DNA from: Populus alba
Lineage: Eukaryota; Streptophyta; Magnoliopsida; Malpighiales; Salicaceae
Reading direction: 5' to 3'
NCBI RefSeq assembly: GCF_005239225.2
Contig: NC_133290.1
Span: forward strand, 13,152,204-13,216,203
DNA length: 64,000 nucleotides
Within the stretch, counting starts at the first letter, position 1. Every line of letters begins with the position of its first letter. The notes beneath the pieces are model-generated. The model worked only from the letters and a program-made list of their open reading frames with translations, had not been told where the DNA came from and ran no database searches. A program made the position numbers and the translations under genes. Shown piece by piece: positions 33,808 through 46,585 of this stretch.

Positions 33808-36800
33808 CCACTTTATTTTATTTTTTTAAGAATGTATTTTTCATGTGAATTAAATGTGTTTAGAAGAAGTAAATTCTTCTAAACATTGATTTTAAAATTC
33901 AAACTCGGAGATCTAAAATATATCTTTCTAGGATGAAAATTCCACATTTTCAAGGATATTGGTCATAAATAGAGTTCCTAATGTACAATGCAAAGCTACC
34001 TAATTGTGCTGAAACTATGGAATTTCAATTTTAAAAAACTAAAAAGAAACCTTGCGACAAATAAAATTAAAATAAGATAACTAAATATAGCCACTGCCCC
34101 AACACTTCATTTTAAAAAATTAATAAAAAAAATCCCTCATAAGGAATTAGATGCCATTTAAAAAAAGGCAGATTTTTAAAATTTTAAAATTTTTTTTATT
34201 TAAAATTAAATTTTTTTTATATTTTTAAATTATTTTGATATGATAATATAAAAACATTTTTTAAAATTAAATTATTTTAACATATTTGAAAAAAATTATT
34301 TTATCGCTGTCAAATACCCTGTTAATAAAAACAAAATGAAAACCATATAGTTGATAATTTAATGATAAGAGCTTTGAATTAAAAGGTTTGTTATTTTTGT
34401 GGTTTTAAATTTAGTTGTTAATATAATAATTATTGAAGATTTATATTATTGTTAATTTCTTTATGGACACCTGTACTAATTAAAAAATAAATGAAATGAA
34501 TGTCGGTGTCACCGCGTACAGCTATGAAGCACCCATTTTCTCTCTTTTAAATATTCTTTCCTGAATAAGACCGCCGGATGCGCCAATTGCCAGACACAAA
34601 TCTCGCTCGTCAAAACAAAAGTAATAATCTCAAAAGATCATACAAAAATCATTGCTTTTTTCATCATTTTAACTATTATGAGATTTTCCCACCAGTTTTC
34701 GTAACAAGAAAATTAGTTATTTTTTATTAAATTCAAATTTATAAACTTTTTTTAGCATATTCTTTTGAATTCAAAACTAAATTAATAAATAACATGAGAG
34801 GATATAAAATAAAATGAATTAATGTAACAAGATTTTATAAATGAATCAGTAATTAATACCATGAGTCTCGTGACGATACAATCACGTATGAATTATGGAC
34901 AGTTATTATATATTGAATCACCTAATAAAATCAATATCATATATTAACACCCGCTTTGGATAATATATGAAAGTTTTTGTATCATATATTGAATAATTAT
35001 CATTGTAACCAAAACTAAAAAATTGAAGGTCGGCCTATGTGCAGTGAACCTCTCAGCCCGGTTTCATTTTTTTTTAATTTTTTTATTGCATCATTTTATG
35101 GTCTAATTATATAAAATTAACACCTAAACTAAAACAAAGAGAAAATACATGGTTCATCCCAAATTTACAATAATTTTTATTTTGATTTAAAATTTTATTT
35201 TATTCATTATTCATTTCATGAGTTAGAAAGAGGATACAGAAAATTGTTACAAAACAATGAAAGAGAAAAAACATGATTAGTTGTTGTGGTAAGGCAACAA
35301 AAATAGTTAAATTTTGATTTTCTTTTAGTTCAATTAATTTTTGTTTTATTGAGTAATTTTGAGGGTAATTGGTGGTTAATGAAGATTTTCATAGTGTTTA
35401 TTAAGTGTTTTTGGTGAAAATAAATTTAAAAAATTAGATTTTTAACCCAAAAAAACTCAACGTTATGGTTTTCCAATCACCGTAATGGTGAGTGGATTCT
35501 ATGTTGAGCATAATGGGCGATGCCTCATCCTCCCCAATAATCAATGCATAACTTGTTTCTTTTTTATTTTAAAAAAAATAAAGGGCACTCCTTGTAAAAA
35601 AAATAAATAAATATGATCCAGGAATATAGGTCTATCCCAAGCCCATATGCTTGGCCTTATTTTTAAGGCCTTCACACACTAGAACACTCAGACCCCGTGC
35701 TTGTCTATTTTGTTTTCAAAAAAACTTTAACATTGGATTTTTTACGAGTTTTTTATTGTTTTTTTAATTTTATTATTTAATATTAAATTGATTTTGAATT
35801 AATTTTTATTTTTTTGTCATTTAATTAAAATTAAAAAATATCATTAGACTCGTTGAAGTCCACATCTCAAGTCATGAGTTTAGCAAGCTAACTCAGGTTA
35901 GTTAAAATTAATTTAATACATTATCATCTAAATATTCTATTTAAAAAAGATAATTTTTTTATAGTCAGAATCAATAACTTTTTTTTATTTGTCATTTTAT
36001 AACGAGTTTTTTCTTTTTTGAGATAGAAAAATAAAAAAAATGAATTTTTCAATTAAAATAAAAATTATAAAAAGTTTGGAATTAACCATTATTTTACTTG
36101 TGTTTTACATTATAGTCACTTGTTTTTTAATTTTATTTTTCTAATACAATTTAAAATTTTATTTTATGAAACTGGATTATAAAAAGTTTAAATAAAAAAA
36201 ATTGTGGATAATCTTATTTAAAAAAAAAAAAAAAAAAACAGCTTCACCCATTCATGTATATTTTATTAATCACTCGAATAACATAGAAAATTTATGCATT
36301 CCGTGGGCGTTGTCCTATGGGAGAAAGTAAAAATGAACATATAGTTTAGATCCATTGCCGACAAATGACGGCACAGGGACCCACGATCCATATCCGGTCC
36401 CACTAGACCGTGCACATGAGAGCTAGAATACTCTGAGTTGGTACAGAAGAAGAACCCAAACGTGGAGGTCACTGGAGTCTGGATCTCACTCTCTGCCTTA
36501 GTTTTTTACTTTTTTTTAATAAAGGAGATCTAGAGCCCTATCACGTCTTCACATGGATATCTTGGGACCGATCATGCTGTGGCGTAGCGTAAGTAGATAC
36601 CATGTGAATGACTGTGATTTTTTGCTTTAAAAATGTTTTTCTTTTTTAATTTATTTCAAATTATTTTTTTGTGTCTTTATATTCTTTTAATTTGCCAATA
36701 TCAAAAATAATTTTTTAATATATTTTTAAATAAAAAATACTTTAAAAGATAATAGCTTACACAATATTAAAATCCTCTAAACATTGACAAATTAAGGTGT

Positions 36801-38293
36801 GAGATTAAAACAATAAAACCCGTATAAATCATTTTATATGTTATATATGCAATTTGATCCAACCAATTAAAAAAAACACAACATGGAGAGATGAAATAAA
36901 AAAAAAGTTGAAAAAATCTATATATATATAAAAAAATGTTAACATAGGTTATGTTTTTGAATCCGCAACTTCACGAAATTAAGATCACTCCATTGAGAAA
37001 AAACATGTTGGCCAATTTTCCAACAATATCTATATTGATTGATGAAATTAAAAAAAAATACAAAAAAAATATAAAATAAAAAATAACAATAAAAAAATAA
37101 AGATCAAATTAGATACTAAAATAAATGAGATTATATTTTATATTTTTGAATTGAAGGATGAAATTGAATAAAGAAATTTTATAAAATAATAAAAAACCAA
37201 TTAAAAGAGTGAGAGCCAAATTTTTTTTTTTTAAAAAGGACAATCAGCTATTTTTGAATTGAATGATGAAAAAAAATTAGCTATCAAAAAAATAAGAATC
37301 ATATTCTAAATGAAATACAATCAGGGACAACTGTGAATATTGAAATGGCCAATGTAAATTTCAAGGGAAAAAAAATAAAAATAAAAGAAAGGATGATTAG
37401 CGATAGGCCATTGTGAATGCCTCACATGGAAAAGAATGACGTGCCATATTGAAAGACATTGTGGAAGGTTGATTTTGGGCACTCGTGGAGGCATCATGTG
37501 CCGCCAAAGCATTGCGCCCTCCCTCACTTCCTGGCATGTGAAATGCACATGCTAAATCTACATTGCCTGTCAGCTATAACCTTTATTTTTAAAAAAATTT
37601 AATTTAGTTCTTGAATCTTTAATTGTTCTAAATCAATAAAATTTAAACATAGCATCAAACCTTTCCCTTGACATTGACGAACTATTTATCTAGGCAATCA
37701 AAATAAATAAATAATTTAATTAATTTTTTTTTTGGAAGAATCAAATTGAAAAAAGAAGAAGAATAGGCACCAGAAAATTGAAAAAAGACAAAAATAGTTT
37801 CCTTAACCATCCAACCCAGCCTCGAAATATTTTCCCGACCCCTCAAGGTCGTTATCCATAGATAGACAAAACAACCCGTAAAGCTCATATTCATATAATT
37901 GCAATGTCAAAGAGCCAAATTAAAAAAAAAGAAAAAAAGAAATTGAAGCACCAAATATATAAAAAATTAAAGGATAAAAAAAAATTACCGAAGAATACTA
38001 CTGTAATCCACAGTGTTTACCGAGGAGATGTACAGTAATTCCTCCTGCAGTTTTAAGTTTTAGTTTTCCTGTAATGTAATGCTTGATGGGAGGAGATATC
38101 TAGAAATGAGAGTTGTTCGAAGAAAAGGAAAAGCCCATTGATTCTCTCTTGTCTATGCTTTTAGTCCAGAGGGGATCCAGCCCATATAAGCTTTACATGT
38201 CCAGAAATGAGGGTTGTTCTTGAAAAACCTTCTACTCTCGAAGTTGAAGCAACCCGGCCCTAATAACGCTGTCTCATCCTCTTGTTCGAATAT
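33808..38293. other. AT-rich intergenic region, no gene recognised
   Basis: Mostly poly(A/T)-rich low-complexity sequence. A fragment similar to the 20.3-21.3 kb dispersed repeat lies at about 35730-36010. A less AT-rich patch at 36290-36600 and another at 37380-37560 have no coding signal I can support. Confidence 0.5.
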
Positions 38294-38296
38294 TTA

Positions 38297-38513
38297 GAGC
38301 CTGTTTGGCATTGCGATCAAATCTGTTTTTTGAAAAATTTCAAAATTTTTTTATTATTTTTTGCTAAAATTGAGTGTGGTTTGTACTTTTTGGATCGTTT
38401 TGATGTGCTGATATCAAAAATAATTTTTAAAAAATAAAAAAACATTATTGGCATGCTTTTCAGCACGAAAAGCTATTTGAAAAGCAACCGCTACCACACT
38501 CTCAAATACCCTC
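38297..38513 (+). mobile_element. Tourist-like MITE (PIF/Harbinger), 217 bp
   Basis: Flanked on both sides by TTA (38294-38296 and 38514-38516). The ends are inverted: GAGCCTGTTTGGCA at the left, and GAGGGTATTTGAGA as the complement of the right. TTA target duplication with a G-rich GTTTG terminal repeat is the mark of PIF/Harbinger MITEs. No coding capacity. Confidence 0.8.
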
Positions 38514-39060
38514 TTAATGGCCAATGGTTGTCGATTACTAATCAAAATATTCCACCAACAAAAAAAAATATCATCAAAATATAACATTTCGGTACTCGTT
38601 TGATCATACAAAAAGAACACCACTGTTTTTTTTTTTTTTTTTACACACATGTTATATTAATTAAAAATAGGAGAGAAGAATTATCCTCCTCCTCTTTAAT
38701 TTCCTCTCTTAAGCATATAGGAGAATGGTTTAAGCTCTCTGAATTTTTGTTGCACAAATAGCTGAAACAAAGGCTAGAACAATACCCCTAAAGCTTATAA
38801 TGGATCATTGCTGAAGGTGTTCATCATCTTTGTTTAAAGGCTCGTAGGAGTTCTATTTCTCCGCGACATTTCAGTAATGGAGAATGGAATACTGGAGGAA
38901 ACTGTGAGAAGGGTCAAGTGATGGAGACGCTGAAAGTGCTGTCAACGGTACGAGAGTGAAAATCTTCGACAGAACTGTTCTCGTTGCCATATAAAGGCAA
39001 ATAAAGGTTGAAAGGACTGCTTGCATTGATATTTTCCTGGAATCCCATACACATGAAACG

Positions 39061-39362
39061 CGTCAAAGAATTATCTCAATCCAATAATTTAAGTTATTAA
39101 ATAAGATTTCAGGATATGATTTATAATATTCTCTAAAAACTCCCTTCTAGTGAAAGTCTTTTGAGCTTAAAACTTGCACAAATTCATATTATATTGTACT
39201 TAATTTTATCAAATAAATAAAAATGATGAGATTTGAACTCATGACCACTAGGTCATCAAGAGTCTTGATTCAAGACTCTGATACCATATCAAAGAAGTAT
39301 TTCAATCTAATAATTTAAATTATTAGATAAAATTTCATAATATAATTTATATTATTCTCTAA
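39061..39362 (-). mobile_element. TRIM-like miniature LTR retroelement
   Basis: Two diverged 76-bp direct repeats (39061-39136 and 39287-39362) enclose 150 bp. On the - strand, TGGTATCAGAGTC, a primer site for initiator tRNA-Met, directly follows the repeat at 39287. AGAAGGGAGT, a short polypurine tract, directly precedes the other repeat. The internal part contains a hairpin (GAGTCTTG/CAAGACTC) and a tRNA T-arm-like GAGTTCAAATCTC. There is no coding capacity, so it must have moved using proteins from another element. Confidence 0.75.
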
Positions 39363-40505
39363 CTTTATTTTTAGAGCTTCTAGAAGTTGGGAGAACTATA
39401 TGTTCATATAATTTTATGCTCGGAGAATGTAATCATACAGCTTGTCAATTGAAAGCTGAAAGAATGGCAGCAGGTGGGATAGCCACAATTGAAACCTTTG
39501 TCTTTGTTCTTGCTGTCCAAACTTCACGTTCTAGTGTGTGTCGCCATTGACAGTAACTCTTCGTTAATTTATAACAATTTTTCATATTTTTAAAATATTT
39601 TTGTTTCATCGCAAATGGAATGTCATCATCGTTGATACACAAAAACAAAGCAGCAGCCCGAGACCTAGCTAGCTCGACGACAATGGTATATGAGGTGATA
39701 TATAATATGTAAACAAACAAATAAATATATGAGGTGAAAAATTAATAGCCTATTGCACTAACAAGGAGCCAAATGTTATTTACTGGTTCAAGATTAAGCC
39801 TTCTAGTTCACGTTGTTTTTTTGGTGATAGACTAATGAATGGACTGAATCTTCTGATTGCAAATACATTTTTTATATAATAAGGATATTCTTGAATTAAC
39901 TAGGGCGAGACTATCCTTTTTTTTTAAAATAATAATAATTTTAAAGACACAATATTCCCATATCATTTTGGTGCATTTACAAAAAAATAATTGTGTTTCA
40001 AGGTGTTAATTTTAAGATTTGGACTCTAAATTTTTTTTTTAAAAAACCCTTTTGCATAATAAGTTAACCCCTTGAACAAAGTTGCAAGAGAAGGAAACTA
40101 TATGCAAAACCTTGTTAAATGAAAACCTTATGTTGGATCACTTGCCCAAATCTCACTTTGTGAATCATTAATTAAAAAATTATTGCTGCAGTTAGGAATG
40201 GTTAGGTAAGTTTCGTTGTTTGAAAATATACTAAAATATTTTTTTTATCTTTAAAAATTATTTTTAATATTAACACATAAAAATAATATAAAAATATCAA
40301 AAAATTATAAATTTAAATAAAAAAAATAATTTATTTCTAAACTTTTTCAAAAATATTTTTTAAAATACAAAAAACAAATAAGCACATAAATTATCTAATT
40401 TGAATTTTCCTTTCATTTTAAGTGGAGTGGTGATTGTTTTTCCATGCTAGCCTCAATTAAAAGGACTAATTTAGTTTAATTTCTTTGGCTGGAATTAGTT
40501 AGTCT
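39363..40505. other. AT-rich intergenic region, no gene recognised
   Basis: Low-complexity and MITE-like sequence (about 40190-40395). The base context at 40501-40505, AGTCT, is the left target duplication of the next element. Confidence 0.5.
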
Positions 40506-40975
40506 TGTAGGGAATTCCGACCGGTGATGTACTGATCTTTGCTCTCGGGAGGGCAAGCACACTGACACAATATTTAACGTGGTTCGGCAAACCGCCTACA
40601 TCCACGGGAGAAGCCATTTGATTATATAGGGAGAGAACAAGATTTACAACAATAGAGGAGGAGGAATTATTCCCTCTTTAGCAACTCTCAACCTCACTCT
40701 ATTTCTCTCTTCTCAGTGCTGCAATGGCAGCTACTGCTGGCTGCCCTTGGCAGCCCACTCTCTCCTATATTTCTCACATCTTTCTTTCTCTCAACTCTCT
40801 CTCTTTTTGCTCTCTACACTTAGTGCCTATTTATAGCAGGAATGGTGGCTTCTCTTCTTCATTTTCCAGCAGCTGCAGCTGCAGTCAATGGTGGCTGCCA
40901 TCTTCTTCAACAAAGGCTGCTGGTCAATGGTAATGTTAGGCACATTAAATGGCAACACACCTAACAAACCTAACA
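40506..40975 (-). repeat. 3' LTR of the non-autonomous element
   Basis: Begins TGTAGGG and ends CCTAACA on the + strand. No difference from 44179-44648 found by eye. The 69-codon frame inside it is duplicated with the LTR and is not considered a gene. Confidence 0.93.
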
Positions 40976-41837
40976 ATCACCCCCTTTGACATTTATATGG
41001 GCAATTGTCCTCTTGCTTCTTCAGCACAATCTTGCATCCTGCAGCTCTTCCAAGCTTACCATTCCAAGAGCGTCTCCGGCCAAGTTTACAGGTACTCGCC
41101 AAACCTTTCAATCACCAGAGTCAACTAAGCACCCCTTTGCTCACTCCAAAGGATCACTTCAACCAGATGGTTTGTTACATCTCATCTGAAGAGTGTTTAA
41201 TGTTTGTCTCTGGAACAACATTCCCTTCAAGCATATCAACCATGCTTGGCCCGGAATGATTTATCAAGCCTTACATCAAGGCTTACAACACCCCCTCAAA
41301 CTGATATTCCCAAGTACGACAGTCATTGAGTATTTTAATGTGATCACGAGCTCACCACTCTTCCAAGAGTCTACTCATCCAGGAGTTGCGTCTGCCCTCT
41401 GTTCCACCTTAGGAACCACGCCTTACTTCTCCATGAGTCTCTCACTCTTAGTCTCAAGAGTTCGGGTAGCTATCCAACTTTACTTATGGGGGCAGCCCAT
41501 TACAGATTGATCCATATCAATCTTCATACTCTGAGTATTACAATGCCATCTCCGAGCTCACCACCTTGACAAGAGTCAACTTGTTCCCGGAACCTGCGCA
41601 TGCCCTCTGCTCCTTCATAGCAGTCGCGTCTTAATGCTCCACAAGTCACCCACTTATTGTTCAAGGCAAATGTCTTCTAGCTCATTGATCTTTAGCATGG
41701 GGGCAATATCCATGAAAGTCAATCCTGCATTTGTCTTCATACTCATCATAGTCACTTCATTGGCTATACACTTGTCCACTCATATCTAGCCATCACATCG
41801 GCTTTGGGGCGTTCTGAATTAGGGCTTCTATCCAGGC

Positions 41838-42245
41838 CCTCACACCTTCTCCTCAGGTGTCTCCACTCGTCGTCATGTGGCGGTCTAAATCTAGGGCTTC
41901 TATTATGGCCCACACACCTTCTTCTGAGGTGTCTCCGCTCGTCGTCATGCGACGGTTTGAATCTGGGCTCACATCGTGGCCCACACCTTCCTCTGAGGTG
42001 TCTCCGCCCGTTGTCATGCGACAACCTGATCTTGGACTCATATCATGGTCCTCACACCTTCTGTCTAAGGTGTCTTCGCATGTCGTCATGAGACGGTCTG
42101 AACATGGACTCATATCATGGTCCTCACACCTTCTGTCTGAGGTGTCTCCGCCTGTCGTCATGGGACAGTCTGAACCAAGTCTCTAATCTTAGCCCACACA
42201 CCTTCCATCTGAGGTGTCTATACTCGTCATCATGAGACGGCCACA
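41838..42245. repeat. 72-bp tandem repeat with two hairpins per unit
   Basis: The AGGTGT core recurs at 41855, 41927, 41996, 42068, 42140 and 42212, a period of 69-72 and mostly 72. Each unit has ACACCT...AGGTGT around a 7-8-base loop. It also has a second stem around CATG, for example GTTGTC/GACAAC in unit 3 and GTCGTC/GACGGT in unit 2. Frames stay open on both strands because 72 is a multiple of three; the short open frames here are by-products. Confidence 0.88.
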
Positions 42246-43696
42246 TCCTCCTTCATAGGGGATGTTTCTAGTGGCTCCAAGATTCTCTACCACCATGTGG
42301 ACTTGGGAGAGATCACTACCACTGATCACATAGAAAGAGAAAGTTGCGGTGCACTCTTCACAGTTTTCCATCTCATTTTCTATGTTTGGAGCTTCTATCC
42401 CTTTCTGCTTGACAGCTCCACCCACACCAACTCTCTTTGGTGTCTTCGCCTTTTATCATAGGCGTTCGCACCCCCTCAATTAGGTGATTCTGCAACAGCT
42501 CATCTTTCCATCCTTGCATGCACTGGAAAGGTCCTCGCTTGTTGCCTTCATCAAGAGCACAAAAGACTTCTTGTTGTACAACTTTTTCACATAGTCTCTA
42601 CTCTGAGCTTCATCTGGGAACTCTTCTTCTCCTTGCACCTATTGTCTCATAACAGTACCTCGTTGGATCCTCCGGGTACTCCTGCACAATCTCCGTGTGC
42701 TCTCGTGCAATTTCGATTCTCCAGATTTCTCCCTATTCTTTGCTTTTATGTTTGACAGCAGCTCATCCTGTCACAACATTTATCCAAGTCAAAATAGGGT
42801 GCCAATCTTTATCCCCTTGCTGTATTTCTCTTCCATTATCAGGGTCTTCATCAATTCTCCCTTCAAGAAATCACAGTCACCAAATCTAACTTCTTTGGAG
42901 AAATCACCACTCCATCAGATCCTTGATCATACGGAACCCACTTGTTCCCTTTGTGCCGTCATCCTGCTAGTCTTCAACAGTTTCATAACAAACTGTCACA
43001 TATACAAAAATAGTACTGTGTGGATGATCCTTCAACTAAGCAAGTTCCCAGGAAAGATTTGGAGGGGTCACAACGGTCCCGCTTAAAACCCAATCTCCTA
43101 GACAGAACTTCTTAGAACGTATCTATCCACCGTACTGCCTTTTTGTATATACAACCATTTGCTAGCTTTGTTGCGGCTTTCCTTTACAAGTGATCTGGGG
43201 TATCCCGGTTTTATACCTGATTTCTCAACATCTGGCGAGACTACCAGTGCTTAGATTCGTCAAGATTGGTCTTCATCAGTTTCCACTCTCCACCTCAAAT
43301 CGTCCACATGATCGGGTGTCTAGAGTGTCCCAATTTTGCCTTCCATCAAGGCAATTAAATTTTCCCACTTAATAGTTCAGCACACATAATTGGGCAAATG
43401 TGTGTACCTTCTTCTTCTTCATCTCCATCGACCACCATGATGACCTTCAGATGCCTCCTGATCGGGCAATCTCTCTTTAATAATTCACCACCGCCATTTT
43501 TTTGGTCTCAAATCTCAACGATCGGACCATACCATTGCATCCGGAATGATCAAATTAGCTGGAAACATGTCTTGAATCGTCCAAATCGCACATCAGACGG
43601 CTACGATTTGATCAAAACAATTCTGGCCTGATCAACGGCTCAGATTCAATCTCAGATCCGGTTGCACGTAGGATCAGCTACACTGGATCCTATCCC

Positions 43697-43775
43697 TCGG
43701 CTCGCGGCTCGGCTCAGCTCAGCTCCAATTCGGCTCGGCTCAACTCGGCTCGGCTTGGCTTGGCTCGCGGCTGAT
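43697..43775. repeat. Imperfect GGCTC pentamer microsatellite
   Basis: Runs of CGGCT, CAGCT and TGGCT pentamers inside the non-autonomous element, close to its primer-site end. Confidence 0.8.
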
Positions 43776-44178
43776 GACGTGGCAGGTGGTCCCTATGCTG
43801 ACATGTCCGTTGACTAGTCAAAGCTTTGCTGACTGTGTATGCTGATGTCGTCCTTGCATCACGCTGATGTCATCCTTTGCATGTCACGTCACTGTTCATG
43901 CCTACTGTTCACATGGGCCGGGTCAACTGGTATTCGGGTCGGGTCAACTCATCCGGGTGAAGAAGACGCGTGGGGCATGTGGGGCGCGTGGGCAGACACC
44001 TTGCCGGAGAGTGATGGAGAGTGCGGCCATGTCCGACGTCCGATTTTGACGCCGTTTTCACCAGTGGCTTCGTCTCGGCCTCCTCTACACAGTGGGATGG
44101 TCAAAACAACATTTTGACAACTTTCATTTTTTGAGCAAAAAATCAAACACCACTTAAACCATATGCTCTGATACCAAT

Positions 44179-44648
44179 TGTAGGGAATTCCGACCGGTGA
44201 TGTACTGATCTTTGCTCTCGGGAGGGCAAGCACACTGACACAATATTTAACGTGGTTCGGCAAACCGCCTACATCCACGGGAGAAGCCATTTGATTATAT
44301 AGGGAGAGAACAAGATTTACAACAATAGAGGAGGAGGAATTATTCCCTCTTTAGCAACTCTCAACCTCACTCTATTTCTCTCTTCTCAGTGCTGCAATGG
44401 CAGCTACTGCTGGCTGCCCTTGGCAGCCCACTCTCTCCTATATTTCTCACATCTTTCTTTCTCTCAACTCTCTCTCTTTTTGCTCTCTACACTTAGTGCC
44501 TATTTATAGCAGGAATGGTGGCTTCTCTTCTTCATTTTCCAGCAGCTGCAGCTGCAGTCAATGGTGGCTGCCATCTTCTTCAACAAAGGCTGCTGGTCAA
44601 TGGTAATGTTAGGCACATTAAATGGCAACACACCTAACAAACCTAACA
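44179..44648 (-). repeat. 5' LTR of the non-autonomous element, with TATA box
   Basis: Holds the element promoter: CTATAAATAG on the - strand at about 44502-44512, followed by a GA-rich leader. Confidence 0.9.
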
Positions 44649-44653
44649 AGTCT

Positions 44654-45730
44654 ATACTCTCCATTCAAATCCAATTTGAGAGGATACGAAGAAAATGAAT
44701 GAGAGAAAAATTTGAGGCTTTTTCTCCCTCTCAATGGTGTCAGCTGGCTTGTTAAAAGGGAGAGGAGATTTTTTTAATTACAACAATGCCACTCTTAAAT
44801 TGTCCCGTGAGTTATTTTTATCGAATACCTGACAATTGACACTTTTTATGTACCAATTTATTTTATCCGAATTATTACACTAATAAGCTAAAAACTCTCA
44901 CCATAATCATAATTTTTTTTCTCATAATTTATTATTTCTAATAAGGAATTACTCTACGAGATTTACAATAAATGTTATGGAGATATTGGTTATAATATTG
45001 GTGGTTGCAAGAGCGGAATTCTACCAATTAAGTTATATTTTTCGGAGCCAAGTGGAACATATATAAAGAAATTAGATGTTTCTATTTTTTTTTGGGGTGA
45101 CTGGGCCATCCTGGACTTAAACCAGAAACCTCGACCGTTAAGTAAATCATCGCACTTACAGTCCAATCAATTGGAAGACCATCAATAATTTTTTTTTTGG
45201 GAGCGATTCATCCCTCTCGAACGTAACATATAACTCTCCGATGTATTGTACTCTCCGAGTGTACTTGTTTTTTTTTTTTCTTCTTTACCATAGCAAGTCT
45301 TTTTTAAATAACTCTGATAAAAAAAAAAAAAAAAGTAGTTAAGAGGCCCTCTAGGCTCCATCTTAGACACTCTAACTATGAAGATAATAATATTTAAAAG
45401 ATGATAATGAAGAAAGAACAATGAAAATAATGGTTGCAATAGCTATGATAGTGTTGTGATATAACTACAATATTATTTATAATAATAATATTAATAATGA
45501 TACTTGTAATGGAAATACAGTGACATGGTGATGATAATATTAATAACTTGATGATTTATAAATAAAATTTTAAAATATCAAAAACTAATTTTTATTATTT
45601 TCAAAAACTTTATTTAATATTGAAATTTATTAAAAAAACGTGATGTCAAATAAAACACCATTATGGTAGGAGGATACTCCATAAGTAGTCTTTCAGTTTT
45701 TTTTTTCAATATTAGCATGATATTAAAAAA
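44654..45730. other. AT-rich intergenic region, no gene recognised
   Basis: Low-complexity sequence with A and T runs. A tRNA-like or gene signal was not found. Confidence 0.5.
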
Positions 45731-45734
45731 TATT

Positions 45735-46524
45735 TTTCAAACTAATATAATTAAAAAAAATATTTTTTAATTTAGAAGAGTCAAAGAAGTTACAGTCACA
45801 ACGTCAAGTATGGGGGACATGCACAACAAGTCAGTCTTGCATGTACAACCAATAAAATTGGCAAATGTGTAGTGGTGGTTGTAAGTGTAGCTTTCATGTA
45901 TTTTATTAAAAGTAAATATGTCATAAATATTACACTTTTTCTAAAAAGTGTTTTTTTATACATAAAACCAGAAAGAGAATTTAATCTTTAGAATAAAAGA
46001 ATACAATCAAAACAGGGATTAATTTAATAGATTGATTTGGAATTGACCTGATAGTTAATTTAAGATCCAAATAATCCGATTAACCCGAGCTTAACCTGAA
46101 TCTTTACAAAACAAAAGCAACTAAATTATTCGAGTTTTTGATCAGGTGTTTTTGACTTGGTTTGCTAGGTTTTTTATTTTTTTTTATTTTCTACTTAATT
46201 CATAATGATTTGAAATTCAAATTAGTTGGATTTCAGGTCAATTCACTTAACTAGTCTCATGTTTAATTTTTATTCTTTCATTGTAAAGATTAATCCCCCT
46301 CTCTCCGATTTTTATTAAAGAAAAAACATATTTTTTAAAAGTGTAATATTTATAACATATTTAATTTTAATTAAATATAAAATACATGTGAAAGCTATAG
46401 TTTACCACCACTAGATATATTAGATAATCACGTTGGTCGTGCATAGAGTACATGCGGTGAAGTTGTTGTGCATGATTGATTTGTTGCACTTGTAATCCAT
46501 GCATGACTTCTCTAGTTATCCTAG

Positions 46525-46560
<36 letters not shown>

Positions 46561-46585
46561 TAACAATATTAGTTTGAAAAATATT
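45735..46585. repeat. Long inverted-repeat (foldback) element
   Basis: The left arm (about 45735-46130) and the reverse complement of the right arm (about 46160-46585) share a series of blocks in the same order. These are AATATTTTTCAAACTAATAT, the GTGGTGGT...GTAGCTTTCA-type block, ATAAATATTACACTTT, AATCTTTA...AAAGAATA, and GAATTGACCTG. An (ATT)n run at 46527-46562 interrupts the right arm. No coding capacity; a transcript would form a very long hairpin. Confidence 0.7.
46527..46562. repeat. (ATT)n microsatellite
   Basis: About a dozen ATT repeats in the right arm of the foldback. Confidence 0.95.

Larger units (their letters stand above)
40506..44648 (-). mobile_element. Young non-autonomous copia-type LTR retrotransposon, 4143 bp
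   Basis: Two 470-bp LTRs (40506-40975 and 44179-44648) read as identical. AGTCT flanks both ends (40501-40505, 44649-44653) as a 5-bp target duplication. Next to the right LTR lies the complement of TGGTATCAGAGCATA (44162-44176), the initiator-Met primer site. Next to the left LTR lies the complement of CAAAGGGGGTGAT (40976-40988), the polypurine tract. The element therefore runs on the - strand. The LTR has GCTATAAATAGGC and the GTGGATGTAGGC...GCCGAACCACGT end found in plant copia LTRs. The 3.2-kb interior has no gag or pol frame, only short frames in repeats. Identical LTRs mean very recent insertion using proteins in trans. Confidence 0.93.

Noticed and set aside
36266..36472. 68-codon frame (-) in a less AT-rich patch
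   Set aside because: No domain, no splice or promoter context, no paralogue in the window.
40724..40933. 69-codon frame, duplicated at 44397-44606
   Set aside because: Lies in the LTR, antisense to the element, with no recognisable protein.
41764..43631. Several 60-129-codon frames in the non-autonomous element
   Set aside because: Either in the 72-bp array or without any gag/pol motif; composition is that of spacer DNA.
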